A stretch of DNA of 49,665 bases from Sphingobacterium deserti. Lineage in GTDB: Bacteria; Bacteroidota; Bacteroidia; Sphingobacteriales; Sphingobacteriaceae. The notes under the pieces were generated by a model that saw only the letters and a program-made list of their open reading frames with translations, searched no databases and was not told where the DNA came from. Positions 25,866 to 34,676 of the stretch are shown here, piece after piece (the stretch's first letter is position 1; each line of letters starts with the position of its first letter). The position numbers and the translations under genes were made by a program. Location of the stretch: positions 1 through 49,665 of the forward strand of contig NZ_JJMU01000023.1 in NCBI RefSeq assembly GCF_000757725.1. The letters are read 5' to 3'.

Positions 25866-28322
25866 TTATGATTTATTAAAATTATTAATTGTGTAATTTA
25901 ATTTGATATAAAAAGCTCGACCTGGTTTTTGAACGCCAAAATTATCGTAAACCTCCGCATTGAATAGATTCTTGCCATCCAAGCTCACGATAAGCCTTCG
26001 ATTAGGAAAACCATAGCTTACGCCAAAATCATGTGAAAATTGTGCGGGGGTCGTAAACCATTCCGATTCTATCCAGATTGTACTAAATGGGGCTACGTAT
26101 CCGGTGTTGTAATACATGTTTAAAATTGATTTCTTTTGGAAGACGTTATCAAAACGATACTGTAGATTTCCGTTTACCGTAAAGAACGGCTCGTTGGGCA
26201 CTTGCAAATCGTACAGGCTATGAGGGTTTCCGCGCTCATCAGTTTCTACCTTAAACAGCGAGTTGAATTTTGAAAAGTTAACCACAGCATTTAAGCGATT
26301 ATCAAATACGTAATTGATCTCGGCCTCAAACCCTATCGATTGGGTGCGTGCCAAATTGACAAACTGCGTTACTTGAATATCCTCAACTTGGTTTTCACGA
26401 CCTTCAATGACAGGATCTGTCCGCGTTTGTTGAATAATTTTATCCCGACCGTTTCTCCAGAATGCATTTCCATAGAGGGATACCCTATGGCGTTCATTCG
26501 TGCTAAACTGATATCGCGCCCCAAGGTTATAATTTATGGATACCTCCGGCAAGATATCAGGGTTTGGCAGTAAATTGATCTCTGGCTCCCCAAATACGTG
26601 TCGGTCCGTTGGCATAACAAAAGCTTTCTCTGCTGATACCAATAAAAAACCATCTCGAATAAACTGATAGGAAAGCGCCCCACCGAAACCTTGATTATCT
26701 CTAGTGCTGGTATTTCTCGCATAGTCGATGACTCCGTTAACCTCGCTCTGCGGGGCCAGTTGAATGGTTTTCACAACCGAATGCTTTCCAAAGAGATTGG
26801 AGCGTAATCTCCCATCAAACCATTCCGACTCATAGTTAAGCGCAAAAATATTTGTCATGATCTCGTTATTCGTGATCCAACGGCTACGTTCTGGATTCAG
26901 CAGGTCGCGGTCATCACGTTTGGAGTTTTCAAACTTGTGGTTGAATGATACCCGATGACCTTTTGTTATATCATAAGACAAATTAGACCGGATGTTTGAT
27001 ATCGTCCGATCGATATCAGTAATGACTGCTTCCCCTTGTTGACCTCGCCCTGGCACATGCGGAAATGGTCTTGAAACTCCATCTTGGTTTGGCGGGGCCA
27101 TTATCACGGTGCCATCCCAGTTATAAGGCTGGCTGACGGTATCTTGCAGGTAGGTAGAGCGCATACTATGCACCGCATTTACATTCAATCCTAAACCGGG
27201 CAGGAAAAGATCTTTTTTAATATAGTTCAAACTAAGCACATGCGCCTGATACTCATTAAAACGACCAAAATAAGGCTTCGTCATAGTGATTCCGTGTGGA
27301 ACTTCTTTATACGTATCAGAAATATTATAACCTATAAAAAACTGATCAGCCCATTTTACGTCAGTGAAACCGAATTCAAATCGTCCCCCTATGGTTTCGA
27401 ATTTGTCGTTCGCTCGTTTTGTCCTGTAATAACGTTGCAAGCGTTGGCCAGGTAGGGTATACTTTGAGAACTTGCCCCACATTTCGTAGTCATTATCTGA
27501 ATGACTGAAAAAACCTGATACCCGTGCCGTAAATCCATTCTTTTGGTTACGGTACAAGCCGCCCACATCAGCTCGATAGGTGTTAAAAGATCCATAGGAA
27601 ACAGATGCGGTAATATTATTTGCGGAAGCATCTTTCTTCATGATGACGTTGATGGCTCCACCGATATAGTTACCACTCAAGTGCGCGGGAAGCACACCTT
27701 TGTACACCTCTATACGTTCGATCATGGCAGGAGGGATATTGTTTAGATTAAAAGACGAGCCGTATGTTGAAATCTCTATTCCATCCAAAAAAAGACCGAT
27801 CGTACTTCCAGACATCCCATTTAAGTTATAATCAATCGGCGAACCCTCGCCGCCATTTTGTCTTACACGAACGCCCACCGTACGATCCAATAACTCATTG
27901 GTCGTTAAATTCCTTAGCGATGCCTCTTTCGTTTCAACAACGGCTACCGCAAATCCACCCACCTCCATATCTCGCTTTTCTGTATTGCGGCTAACGGTCA
28001 CTTCTTCAATACCCACTACGCCCTTATCATTCACGGAAATATCAAAGCGTTGATTGGGTTGATTAATGGTTGTGGCAAACTGTTCCTTTTCCACCTCAAC
28101 GGAGCTAACTTCAAAAAGCTGCTTTCCATAGGGAACCCCCCGAAGTTCGTACCTTCCTTCGGCATTTGTCATCGTAGCAATCGTGCTCCCGATGAGCTTT
28201 ATAGACGCCTCGCTTACTGCCTTGCCCTCTTTCGTTTTTATATAGCCATGGAGCTGCGATACTTGAGAAAATGCGGTAAAAAATATTATTGTAAGAAGAA
28301 ATGATAAAAATATTTTTTTCAT
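25866..28322 (-). CDS. TonB-dependent receptor with carboxypeptidase-like N-terminal domain
   Basis: The 818-residue outer-membrane receptor has a signal peptide (1-19), a CarboxypepD_reg-like beta domain (about 22-100), a plug domain (about 115-230, containing the LNGMSGSTIGLFLDGIEI and ERIEVYKGVLP segments) and a 22-strand barrel to the C-terminus, which ends in an aromatic-rich strand. Size and lack of a SusD partner point to siderophore or metal uptake rather than glycan uptake. It is the first gene of a two-gene operon with the DUF4374 lipoprotein. A divergent AraC-type gene starts 87 bp away. A minus-strand TATTTTTG (28389-28382) is a possible -7 box. Confidence 0.94.
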   Translation of the reverse strand: MKKIFLSFLLTIIFFTAFSQVSQLHGYIKTKEGKAVSEASIKLIGSTIATMTNAEGRYELRGVPYGKQLFEVSSVEVEKEQFATTINQPNQRFDISVNDKGVVGIEEVTVSRNTEKRDMEVGGFAVAVVETKEASLRNLTTNELLDRTVGVRVRQNGGEGSPIDYNLNGMSGSTIGLFLDGIEISTYGSSFNLNNIPPAMIERIEVYKGVLPAHLSGNYIGGAINVIMKKDASANNITASVSYGSFNTYRADVGGLYRNQKNGFTARVSGFFSHSDNDYEMWGKFSKYTLPGQRLQRYYRTKRANDKFETIGGRFEFGFTDVKWADQFFIGYNISDTYKEVPHGITMTKPYFGRFNEYQAHVLSLNYIKKDLFLPGLGLNVNAVHSMRSTYLQDTVSQPYNWDGTVIMAPPNQDGVSRPFPHVPGRGQQGEAVITDIDRTISNIRSNLSYDITKGHRVSFNHKFENSKRDDRDLLNPERSRWITNNEIMTNIFALNYESEWFDGRLRSNLFGKHSVVKTIQLAPQSEVNGVIDYARNTSTRDNQGFGGALSYQFIRDGFLLVSAEKAFVMPTDRHVFGEPEINLLPNPDILPEVSINYNLGARYQFSTNERHRVSLYGNAFWRNGRDKIIQQTRTDPVIEGRENQVEDIQVTQFVNLARTQSIGFEAEINYVFDNRLNAVVNFSKFNSLFKVETDERGNPHSLYDLQVPNEPFFTVNGNLQYRFDNVFQKKSILNMYYNTGYVAPFSTIWIESEWFTTPAQFSHDFGVSYGFPNRRLIVSLDGKNLFNAEVYDNFGVQKPGRAFYIKLNYTINNFNKS

Positions 28323-28409
28323 TATTCGAGATTAATACAGTATATTGGGCGATCTTTAGAACAAGTCTAAATTAACCGTTGCAAAAATAGAATTAATCTA
28401 AATAGCGAG

Positions 28410-29342
28410 ATGACAGGATTGGAAAATAAACATGTAGATTCCGAAAAATATGCTTGTGAGCTTCAGACTCTCGCATTTAGCGAGCTACAAACAAGGCTAC
28501 AGTATGTGGTACTTCAGGCACAAGAACAGCTCAGCATCGTTTTTCCAGCACATGGTTTCCTCAATATTCTTTGCGGCGAGCAAAAAACTACATTATCCTA
28601 CCACATCGACTCAGATAGTTACGCTATAGAGAGCGATCAAAACGTGCTTCAACGGATTAGCGAATCACAACGCTTGCGTATAAAAAATCTACCAGGAAGG
28701 CGGCAAATCATCATTGTATTTATACCGCAAAACTCGCTTCCAGAGTGGGCTGTTCAAGCAGATGTCATGTGTCGCATAGCAGACAATAGTCGGCTGAATT
28801 TGCTTAAGGCACGGGTTCTAGATCTACACTTTACCGAAAACATCGCTAAAAACATCCGAATCCAGAGCCTTTTACTGGATGCACTGGCGTTACAACTGGA
28901 GAGTTTGCAGCACAGCTATACCTCAACGATACAGACAAACCTTTTGGAGAAGATCATCCAAGCGCAACAGCTTATAGAAAAAGACCTTGCCAAAAGTTTT
29001 ACGATTAGTGAATTAGCAAAAGCAGTGGGCACAAATGAGCAGTATTTGAAGAAGTATTTCAAACAACATTTAGGCAAAACTATTATGCATTATACATTGG
29101 AGGCTAAAATGTTGTATGCCAAGAAATTGATTATGAGTGGAGACTATCGTATAGCCGATATCGCGCGTATGACTGGATACAAACACGCCACGCACTTTAG
29201 CATGAGTTTTAAAAAGTTTTTCGGCATTCTCCCGACCGCCTTGAGGTACATCTTAATGGTATGGCCAAGTAGTCTTATCGAATTTGTAGAAGTCGAGCTG
29301 CTTGTCCTTGTCGAATCGAGCAGCATCCTCAGCTATTGTTAA
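28410..29342 (+). CDS. AraC family regulator, PchR-like
   Basis: The 310-residue protein has an N-terminal sensor part (about 1-170) of the kind found in PchR-type siderophore regulators and a double helix-turn-helix AraC domain (about 180-280, with SFTISELAKAVGTNEQYLKKYFK and IADIARMTGYKHATHFSMSFKKFFG). It is divergent from a TonB receptor operon, as expected for a regulator that responds to the imported siderophore. The protein should end close to the GILPTALR segment (residue 279); instead a hydrophobic 30-residue tail follows. A one-base shift would give a stop near 29250, so the 3' end may be frame-shifted or newly extended. Confidence 0.88.
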   Translation: MTGLENKHVDSEKYACELQTLAFSELQTRLQYVVLQAQEQLSIVFPAHGFLNILCGEQKTTLSYHIDSDSYAIESDQNVLQRISESQRLRIKNLPGRRQIIIVFIPQNSLPEWAVQADVMCRIADNSRLNLLKARVLDLHFTENIAKNIRIQSLLLDALALQLESLQHSYTSTIQTNLLEKIIQAQQLIEKDLAKSFTISELAKAVGTNEQYLKKYFKQHLGKTIMHYTLEAKMLYAKKLIMSGDYRIADIARMTGYKHATHFSMSFKKFFGILPTALRYILMVWPSSLIEFVEVELLVLVESSSILSYC

Positions 29343-29416
29343 AGATTTCTTGTGCGTCATTCGTGCGATCATTTCTAGCACAAACTACCTAAAATAAAGT
29401 ATGTTTAAAACAGAAA

Positions 29417-29443
29417 AAAAAGCCCGCCGAAAGCGAGCTTTTA
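29417..29443 (-). terminator. Terminator of the NagB-LmbE gene
   Basis: AAGCCCGC / GCGAGCTT with one mismatch and a CGAAA loop lies between flanking A and T runs. On the minus strand it ends in eight T. It lies 17 nt after the nagB stop and probably also stops the AraC gene from the other side. Confidence 0.8.
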
Positions 29444-29459
29444 AAATATCAGGCTGCTG

Positions 29460-31382
29460 TTAATCAAATTTCCAGCGTACGAAGGCTTCAATAGCTTCGT
29501 AATCTGCTAAGCCCAATTTATGATAAAGTTCCGCAGTTTCACTGGTGCGATCTTCCGCACGTACCCAAAATTCGCGTGGATCATCACCCGGGAAAACAGG
29601 GACATCTTTCTGCGACTGGTGTTTGAAGATTGCCAAACGTTTCCGTTTAACTTCGAGTGGAGACAGGGGTACCGCCATTTCGATCTCGTGGATAGGGTAT
29701 TCGTGCCAAGCACCGCGATACAACCATAGCCAACAATCTTTGGTCCACTCGTCCGTTTTCGATAAGCGTTTAAGTGCTTCAAACAGTATATCGAAACAGA
29801 CTTTATGTGTACCATGCGGATCCGCAAAATCGCCTGCTGCAAATACTTGGTGAGGCTTTACTTGGCGTAAAAGCTCCATGGTTTGCACGATATCATCTTC
29901 GTTGGACACTTCTTTTGAAAATTTTCCCCGATCGTAGAATGGCAGATCCTGAAAGTGGATATTTTCATCAGGTAAGCCTACAAAGCGCGCGCCGGCAATG
30001 GCTTCTCCCTTACGGATCAATGCTTTGATCGTCCTGATAATCTCTGGATCAACTTGATTGGGCTGTTTTGTTTTGAAGAATTCGCGCGCTTCCTTATAAA
30101 TTTTTGTCGTGACCCCATTGTCGTCATCTACCGCAACGGCGAAGTCTTGAACAAATTCCAGATATCGCAGAACGTCATCGTCCCACACGGCCGTGTTACC
30201 GGATGTTTGATAGGCTACGTGCACATTGTGTCCTTGATCTGCCAAACGGATAAAAGTACCTCCCATGGAAATCACATCATCATCCGGATGCGGCGAGAAC
30301 AAGATAACATTTTTACGTGCGGGCTCGGCGCGCTCCGGTCTGCTGGAATCATCCACACCAGGCTTTCCACCTGGCCAACCTGTAATCGTGCGCTGTAGCT
30401 CGTTGAAAATTTTAATGTTTATATTATATGCTGGACCTTGCTCAGTTACCAACTGCGCCATACCGTTATTGTTGTAGTCTTCATCTGTAAGCTTCAATAT
30501 CGCTTTATTCAGTTTCAAGGACAACCAAACAACGGCCTTTTTAATTACGGAGTCTGTCCAAACTACTTCATGGGCTAACCATGGCAAATAGAAACGAGTT
30601 AGTTGGGAAGCAGCATCCTTGTCCAAAACAAACTCTACTTTGTCTGAAAGTTGCAAGAAGGTAGCAGGGATATCGGCTGAGATTTCGCCTTCTATCGCTT
30701 TCTTCACGATATCGGCCTTTTTCTCGTTCCAAGCCATCAAGATAATCTCCTTTGCTTTGAAGATCGTTCCGACGCCCATTGTTATTGCCTTTGTTGGTAC
30801 GTTTTCTTTACCACCGAAGTCGCGTGAAGCATCCCGACGTGTCAGGTCGTCCAAGATAACCAGTCGTGTTCCCGAATTGGGAGCAGATCCCGGTTCATTG
30901 AAGCCGATGTGGCCTGTCCGTCCGATCCCCAATATTTGAATATCCAAACCTCCCAATTCAGATATTTTATGCTCATAAGCTTCACAGAAAGCCTGAATTT
31001 CATCCTGTGGCAAGGTACCGTCCGGAATATTGATGTTTTCTTTAGGAATATCAATGTGGTCGAACAGGTTTTTGTTCATAAAGGTCACATAACTTTGATC
31101 AGCATCCGGCTTCATTGGGTAGTATTCGTCCAGATTGAACGTGACCACGTTGGTAAAGCTAAGCCCCTCTTCCTTGTGTAAACGAACCAATTCTTTGTAC
31201 ACCTGAACGGGAGTAGCCCCCGTCGCTAAACCCAATACCGCCTTCTCACCTTTCTTTTGTTTTTCTGTGATAATTGCCGCTATTCGATTCGCAACATCCA
31301 CAGAGGCCTCGCTTTGACTTGGGTACACTTTTACCGGTACGCGCTCAAAGCGTGTTTCCTCTAATAAATTTAATCTTGCCAT
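29460..31382 (-). CDS. nagB: Glucosamine-6-phosphate deaminase fused to LmbE/PIG-L deacetylase-like domain
   Basis: The N-terminal domain (about 1-260) is NagB, which converts glucosamine-6-phosphate to fructose-6-phosphate and ammonia. It shows the LGLATGATP, NLDEY and GIGRTGHIGFNEPGS segments. After a linker, a LmbE/PIG-L domain (about 355-640) carries the zinc-binding motif SPHPDDD near residue 362 and a PHGTH-type motif (DPHGTHKVC) further on. The two could act in succession on N-acetylglucosamine derivatives, but this order is an inference. At 640 residues it matches the long NagB form of Bacteroidota. It is transcribed alone, with a hairpin and terminator downstream. Confidence 0.92.
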   Translation of the reverse strand: MARLNLLEETRFERVPVKVYPSQSEASVDVANRIAAIITEKQKKGEKAVLGLATGATPVQVYKELVRLHKEEGLSFTNVVTFNLDEYYPMKPDADQSYVTFMNKNLFDHIDIPKENINIPDGTLPQDEIQAFCEAYEHKISELGGLDIQILGIGRTGHIGFNEPGSAPNSGTRLVILDDLTRRDASRDFGGKENVPTKAITMGVGTIFKAKEIILMAWNEKKADIVKKAIEGEISADIPATFLQLSDKVEFVLDKDAASQLTRFYLPWLAHEVVWTDSVIKKAVVWLSLKLNKAILKLTDEDYNNNGMAQLVTEQGPAYNINIKIFNELQRTITGWPGGKPGVDDSSRPERAEPARKNVILFSPHPDDDVISMGGTFIRLADQGHNVHVAYQTSGNTAVWDDDVLRYLEFVQDFAVAVDDDNGVTTKIYKEAREFFKTKQPNQVDPEIIRTIKALIRKGEAIAGARFVGLPDENIHFQDLPFYDRGKFSKEVSNEDDIVQTMELLRQVKPHQVFAAGDFADPHGTHKVCFDILFEALKRLSKTDEWTKDCWLWLYRGAWHEYPIHEIEMAVPLSPLEVKRKRLAIFKHQSQKDVPVFPGDDPREFWVRAEDRTSETAELYHKLGLADYEAIEAFVRWKFD

Positions 31383-31503
31383 TAATAAGGAGAATTATAT
31401 TGTTAACAACCTGAATAACAAATTTAAAAAATAAAATGATTCAAAAACTAAAAATCAGGCGAAATCCTGCAAAAAAATGCAGGAACCGCATTGCAATCGA
31501 TTG

Positions 31504-32670
31504 TTAGACTATCTTATGGAGCAAATCTACTGCTTTGGCGAGTGTGATATGGTCTTTTGCAAAGCATATTCGGAGCAGGTTTTGCTCACATGGCGCGCTG
31601 TAAAACGTCGATACAGGAATTGTCGCAACGGCATAATGTTCAGTAAGGTGTTTCGCGAAATCCAGTTCGGAAAGATTACTAACGGCACTGTAGTTAACGA
31701 GCAGAAAGTAAGTTGATTCGCTGTCGACCACTTCCAACCGAGAGCCTTGCAAACCACTTGTTAAAAAATCTCTCTTTTCCTGAAAAAACGCCGCTAGTTC
31801 AAGATAACTATTGCTATCCTTTAAGTAATCTGCAATAGCTAACTGCATGGGCGTATTGGCACTAAATACATTAAACTGATGCACTTTTCTAAATTCACCG
31901 GTCAATATCGGCGGCGCTATGACATAGCCGAGCTTCCAACCGGTGGTATGTAAGAGCTTACCAAAGGATGCCACTACATAGCTTCGCTCGCGGAGCCGTG
32001 GATAGGAAAGAACGGTTTCATGCACACGGTCATCAAACACAATATGCTCATACACCTCATCACTCAGCAGGAAAGCATCGCTATCTTTCAATAACAATTC
32101 CAGTTGGAGTAGGTCTTCCCTACACAACATTTTCGTGGATGGGTTATTAGGGTTGTTGATGATGATCAATCTTGTTTTTTCCGTCATGGCGGACCGTACG
32201 TATGCCCAGTCAATGTTAAAATCTGGAGCCAGCAAACGGATCGGGATAACCTTACCGCCGAACAGCTCGACACTTGGGCGATAGGAATCATAGGCTGGTT
32301 CGAAAATAATTACTTCATCACCGGGGCGGATCAGCGCGGCGATAGTCGTGAAAATGCCTTGGGTAGCACCGGCGGTAATTGTAATTTCACTTTCGGGGTG
32401 AACATCCAACCCATACATTGCCTCGATCTTTTGCGCAATGCGTTCCCTTAGGGGCATCATTCCAGCCATGGGCGCATACTGGTTGTATCCCTTTTCCATA
32501 TAGGCGTTCACCAATGCAATCAATTCTGGAGAGACAGGATAGTTTGGAAATCCTTGAGACAAATTAAGTGCTTGGTATTTTTCTGCTAAGGCTGACATCT
32601 GCGAAAATATGCTGACCATTGTGTTGGGCAGTTTCGAATGTATTGGAGGGTATTGAAACGATTTTGTCAT
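31504..32670 (-). CDS. Methionine aminotransferase (class I/II PLP aminotransferase)
   Basis: The 388-residue enzyme belongs to fold-type I aminotransferases. The N-terminus S-K-L-P-N-T-M-V-S-I-F-S-Q-M-S, the NLSQGFPNYP segment, the NNPNNPS motif and the PLP-lysine site SFGKLLHTTGWKLGY are typical of YbdL-like methionine aminotransferases, which transaminate methionine and aromatic or keto acids. Kynurenine aminotransferase is an alternative within the same family. A TCCTGCA/TGCAGGA hairpin (31465-31484) lies beyond the stop and before nagB, but it lacks a T run. Confidence 0.92.
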   Translation of the reverse strand: MTKSFQYPPIHSKLPNTMVSIFSQMSALAEKYQALNLSQGFPNYPVSPELIALVNAYMEKGYNQYAPMAGMMPLRERIAQKIEAMYGLDVHPESEITITAGATQGIFTTIAALIRPGDEVIIFEPAYDSYRPSVELFGGKVIPIRLLAPDFNIDWAYVRSAMTEKTRLIIINNPNNPSTKMLCREDLLQLELLLKDSDAFLLSDEVYEHIVFDDRVHETVLSYPRLRERSYVVASFGKLLHTTGWKLGYVIAPPILTGEFRKVHQFNVFSANTPMQLAIADYLKDSNSYLELAAFFQEKRDFLTSGLQGSRLEVVDSESTYFLLVNYSAVSNLSELDFAKHLTEHYAVATIPVSTFYSAPCEQNLLRICFAKDHITLAKAVDLLHKIV

Positions 32671-32708
32671 TTTAGTAAAGAGTTACTCCACTAAAATAAT
32701 AGATTATT

Positions 32709-32716
32709 TATATTTG
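32709..32716 (+). promoter_or_regulatory. -7 box of the TlpA-like gene
   Basis: TATATTTG matches TAnnTTTG and lies 31 nt before the ATG at 32748. No well-spaced TTG -33 box is seen. Confidence 0.5.
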
Positions 32717-32747
32717 ATACCACGAACGAATAAAATAACGAGATTTC

Positions 32748-33416
32748 ATGAAAAAAATAATTTTTATCGCCCTTTTCGCTTTGCCTTTCTTGCTATTTGC
32801 GCAAACGAAAGAGCAGCTCATCACGCAAGTAAAGGCAAACCCTAAAAATATTGAAACCCTAAAAACTATCCAACGTGTCGGCGGATACTATCCGGAATAT
32901 AAAGAACTGCGAAGTCTTTTTAATGGCCTGGATAAATCTGTTAAAAAATCAAAAGAGGGAAAGGCCTTCGATTACTATCTCAAACGGCTTGAAAGCACTT
33001 CCGTTGGCAAAAAAGCGCCCGGCATAACGCAACTCACACCGGAAGGTGAACCTTTTTCGTTAACAGACTTACGCGGGAAATATGTCTTGATCGATTTTTG
33101 GGCGGCATGGTGTCCTGACTGTAGAAAAGAAAATCCAAACTTGGTAAAGACTTATGCTGAATTTAAAGATAAAAACTTCGAGATCTTAGGCGTTTCTTTT
33201 GACCGAAAACTCGAAGACTGGGTGAAGGCTATTAAAAATGACAACCTCACCTGGAAACATATTTCGGATTTACAATCTTGGCAAAATGCAGCGGGGACGT
33301 TGTATGGAGTGCGTTCTATCCCTCAAAATATCCTCGTAGATCCGGAAGGTATTATTGTCGCGCGCAACCTTCACGGCGAAGATTTGAATGCGAAACTTCG
33401 GGAATTACTAAAATAA
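32748..33416 (+). CDS. TlpA-like periplasmic thioredoxin-fold protein
   Basis: The 222-residue protein has a signal peptide (1-19), a helical N-terminal segment (about 20-85) and an AhpC/TSA-type thioredoxin fold (about 88-222) with the redox motif WCPDC (Cys122, Cys125) and the cis-Pro region SIPQN. It is a periplasmic thiol-disulfide oxidoreductase of the TlpA/ResA type, as is common in Bacteroidota. The partner is unknown. It is single-gene and is followed by a GC-rich inverted repeat (33424-33455) shared with the convergent membrane-protein gene. Confidence 0.9.
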   Translation: MKKIIFIALFALPFLLFAQTKEQLITQVKANPKNIETLKTIQRVGGYYPEYKELRSLFNGLDKSVKKSKEGKAFDYYLKRLESTSVGKKAPGITQLTPEGEPFSLTDLRGKYVLIDFWAAWCPDCRKENPNLVKTYAEFKDKNFEILGVSFDRKLEDWVKAIKNDNLTWKHISDLQSWQNAAGTLYGVRSIPQNILVDPEGIIVARNLHGEDLNAKLRELLK

Positions 33417-33423
33417 AAATTTT

Positions 33424-33455
33424 CCGCGTGCATGTCTATATTTGCATGCATGCGG
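33424..33455. terminator. Hairpin between convergent genes
   Basis: CCGCGTGCATG pairs with CATGCATGCGG (one G-U) across a 10-nt loop. The minus side is followed by AAAATTTTTATTTT and the plus side by TACTTTC, so the better termination signal is for the minus-strand gene, but its stop codon lies at 33463. Confidence 0.5.
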
Positions 33456-33462
33456 TACTTTC

Positions 33463-34077
33463 TTATGACTCTTCCTCTATCCTAACCAGCTCCTCGTAAT
33501 TTTTATCTAATTTCCTTACCAGCCGTCTATACAATATCTTATAGTACACTTTGACGATGAGAATAAACAGCCAGCAAAACAACGATATAAATAAGACCAT
33601 AAAAATTACCTTAAAGACTATGTTCCCGGGAGATTTATCGACTAGATCGGTCATCATTATATCGATGGTGACAAATGCAAACATAAATATGATGGAATAT
33701 ATGTTGAACTGGATGTAGTGATTGACGTGCTTCCTTGTGTTCAGTATCGTTTCCAACAAGATTTTTGTATTTGTGGTGTTTTTAATATTCCGGTAGCTCG
33801 CAAAGAAATTATAGATGAAATAGCCTATCACGACGTAAAAGACGACGGAAAATACGATATAGATAATGTCGTAAAACGATGTATGCACACGATCTTCGGT
33901 AGGCAAGACAAAGCCCCAAACAATACCTAGCGCAAGCTCGATAACACTAATTATAAATATCCATTTCACGATAGAGGATGAGCTTTTGTAAAGCATGCTT
34001 TTGATCTGCTCTTTATCCACTTTAGGAAAATTATTGTCCTTATTCCAATGCTGCTTCAGTAAATCCAAACCATCCAT
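33463..34077 (-). CDS. Membrane protein coupled to a sigma factor (possible anti-sigma)
   Basis: The 204-residue protein has a polar N-terminal stretch of about 35 residues and four transmembrane helices (about 38-57, 70-92, 122-142 and 152-175), then a basic cytosolic tail. Its ATG overlaps the stop of the ECF sigma gene by one base (TAATG), so the two are made together. Membrane proteins in this position often hold the sigma factor inactive, and the N-terminal segment DLLKQHWNKD resembles that of similar coupled proteins. I do not recognise a known anti-sigma domain such as zinc-binding ZAS, so the role is inferred from position. Confidence 0.82.
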   Translation of the reverse strand: MDGLDLLKQHWNKDNNFPKVDKEQIKSMLYKSSSSIVKWIFIISVIELALGIVWGFVLPTEDRVHTSFYDIIYIVFSVVFYVVIGYFIYNFFASYRNIKNTTNTKILLETILNTRKHVNHYIQFNIYSIIFMFAFVTIDIMMTDLVDKSPGNIVFKVIFMVLFISLFCWLFILIVKVYYKILYRRLVRKLDKNYEELVRIEEES

Positions 34078-34583
34078 TATATACCTCCTTGCTGATTTAA
34101 CATACTTTTTAATTTCGTTTTGATACGATTCATTTTTACGCGGGCATTCACTTCGCTGATCCCGAGGGTTTCGGCTATTTCCGAATAATCCTTATCTTCC
34201 AGGTACATGTAAACCAAGGCTTTTTCAATATCGTTCAGTGTCCTCACTGCCGTGTATAAAAACCGGAGCTGTTCTTCTTGCTCATCATTATATTCTTCAT
34301 AGCGAATATTTTGCAGCGTATGGTCGAGCTCTACGGTTGCGATACGTCGCTTTTTTGTTCTGTATAAAGAAATTGCGGTGTTTAGAGAGACACGATATGC
34401 CCATGTCGAAAATTTAGATTCCCCTTTAAACTTTGGGTAAGAGTGCCACAACTGAATGACCATTTCTTGAAACAAATCTTTGTGCGCCTCTAAATCCTCT
34501 GCATATAGCTTACAGATTTTATGGAGGATATTTTGGTATTCCTCCAGCAGGTCGACAAATTCCGTTTCCAGATTATTAATCAT
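34077..34583 (-). CDS. RNA polymerase sigma-70 family (ECF) factor
   Basis: The 168-residue protein has sigma region 2 (about 20-85, with DLFQEMVIQLWHSYPKFKGESKFSTWAYRV) and region 4 (about 110-160, with LEDKDYSEIAETLGISEVNARVKMNR), and lacks regions 1 and 3, as in ECF sigma factors. It directs RNA polymerase to a specific promoter set. It is coupled to the membrane protein downstream, which may be its anti-sigma factor. A TACCTTCG near 34600 is a poor match to the house-keeping -7 box, leaving room for autoregulation. Regulated genes are unknown. Confidence 0.94.
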   Translation of the reverse strand: MINNLETEFVDLLEEYQNILHKICKLYAEDLEAHKDLFQEMVIQLWHSYPKFKGESKFSTWAYRVSLNTAISLYRTKKRRIATVELDHTLQNIRYEEYNDEQEEQLRFLYTAVRTLNDIEKALVYMYLEDKDYSEIAETLGISEVNARVKMNRIKTKLKSMLNQQGGI

Positions 34584-34676
34584 ATAAGGCTATATGTCGA
34601 AGGTAAGGACTAGTTGTTACAATTGGCAGAGAATATTTGAAAAAATAATATCCGCTGAATTTGCTAATTTCGTAGA

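Noticed and set aside
29460..31382. NagB-LmbE as an assembly join of two genes
   Set aside because: The frame is continuous, length matches the long Bacteroidota NagB type, and both domains are intact.
31465..31484. TCCTGCA/TGCAGGA hairpin after the methionine aminotransferase as a terminator
   Set aside because: The 7-bp stem with an A6 loop lacks a following T run on the minus strand, so it is not listed as a terminator.
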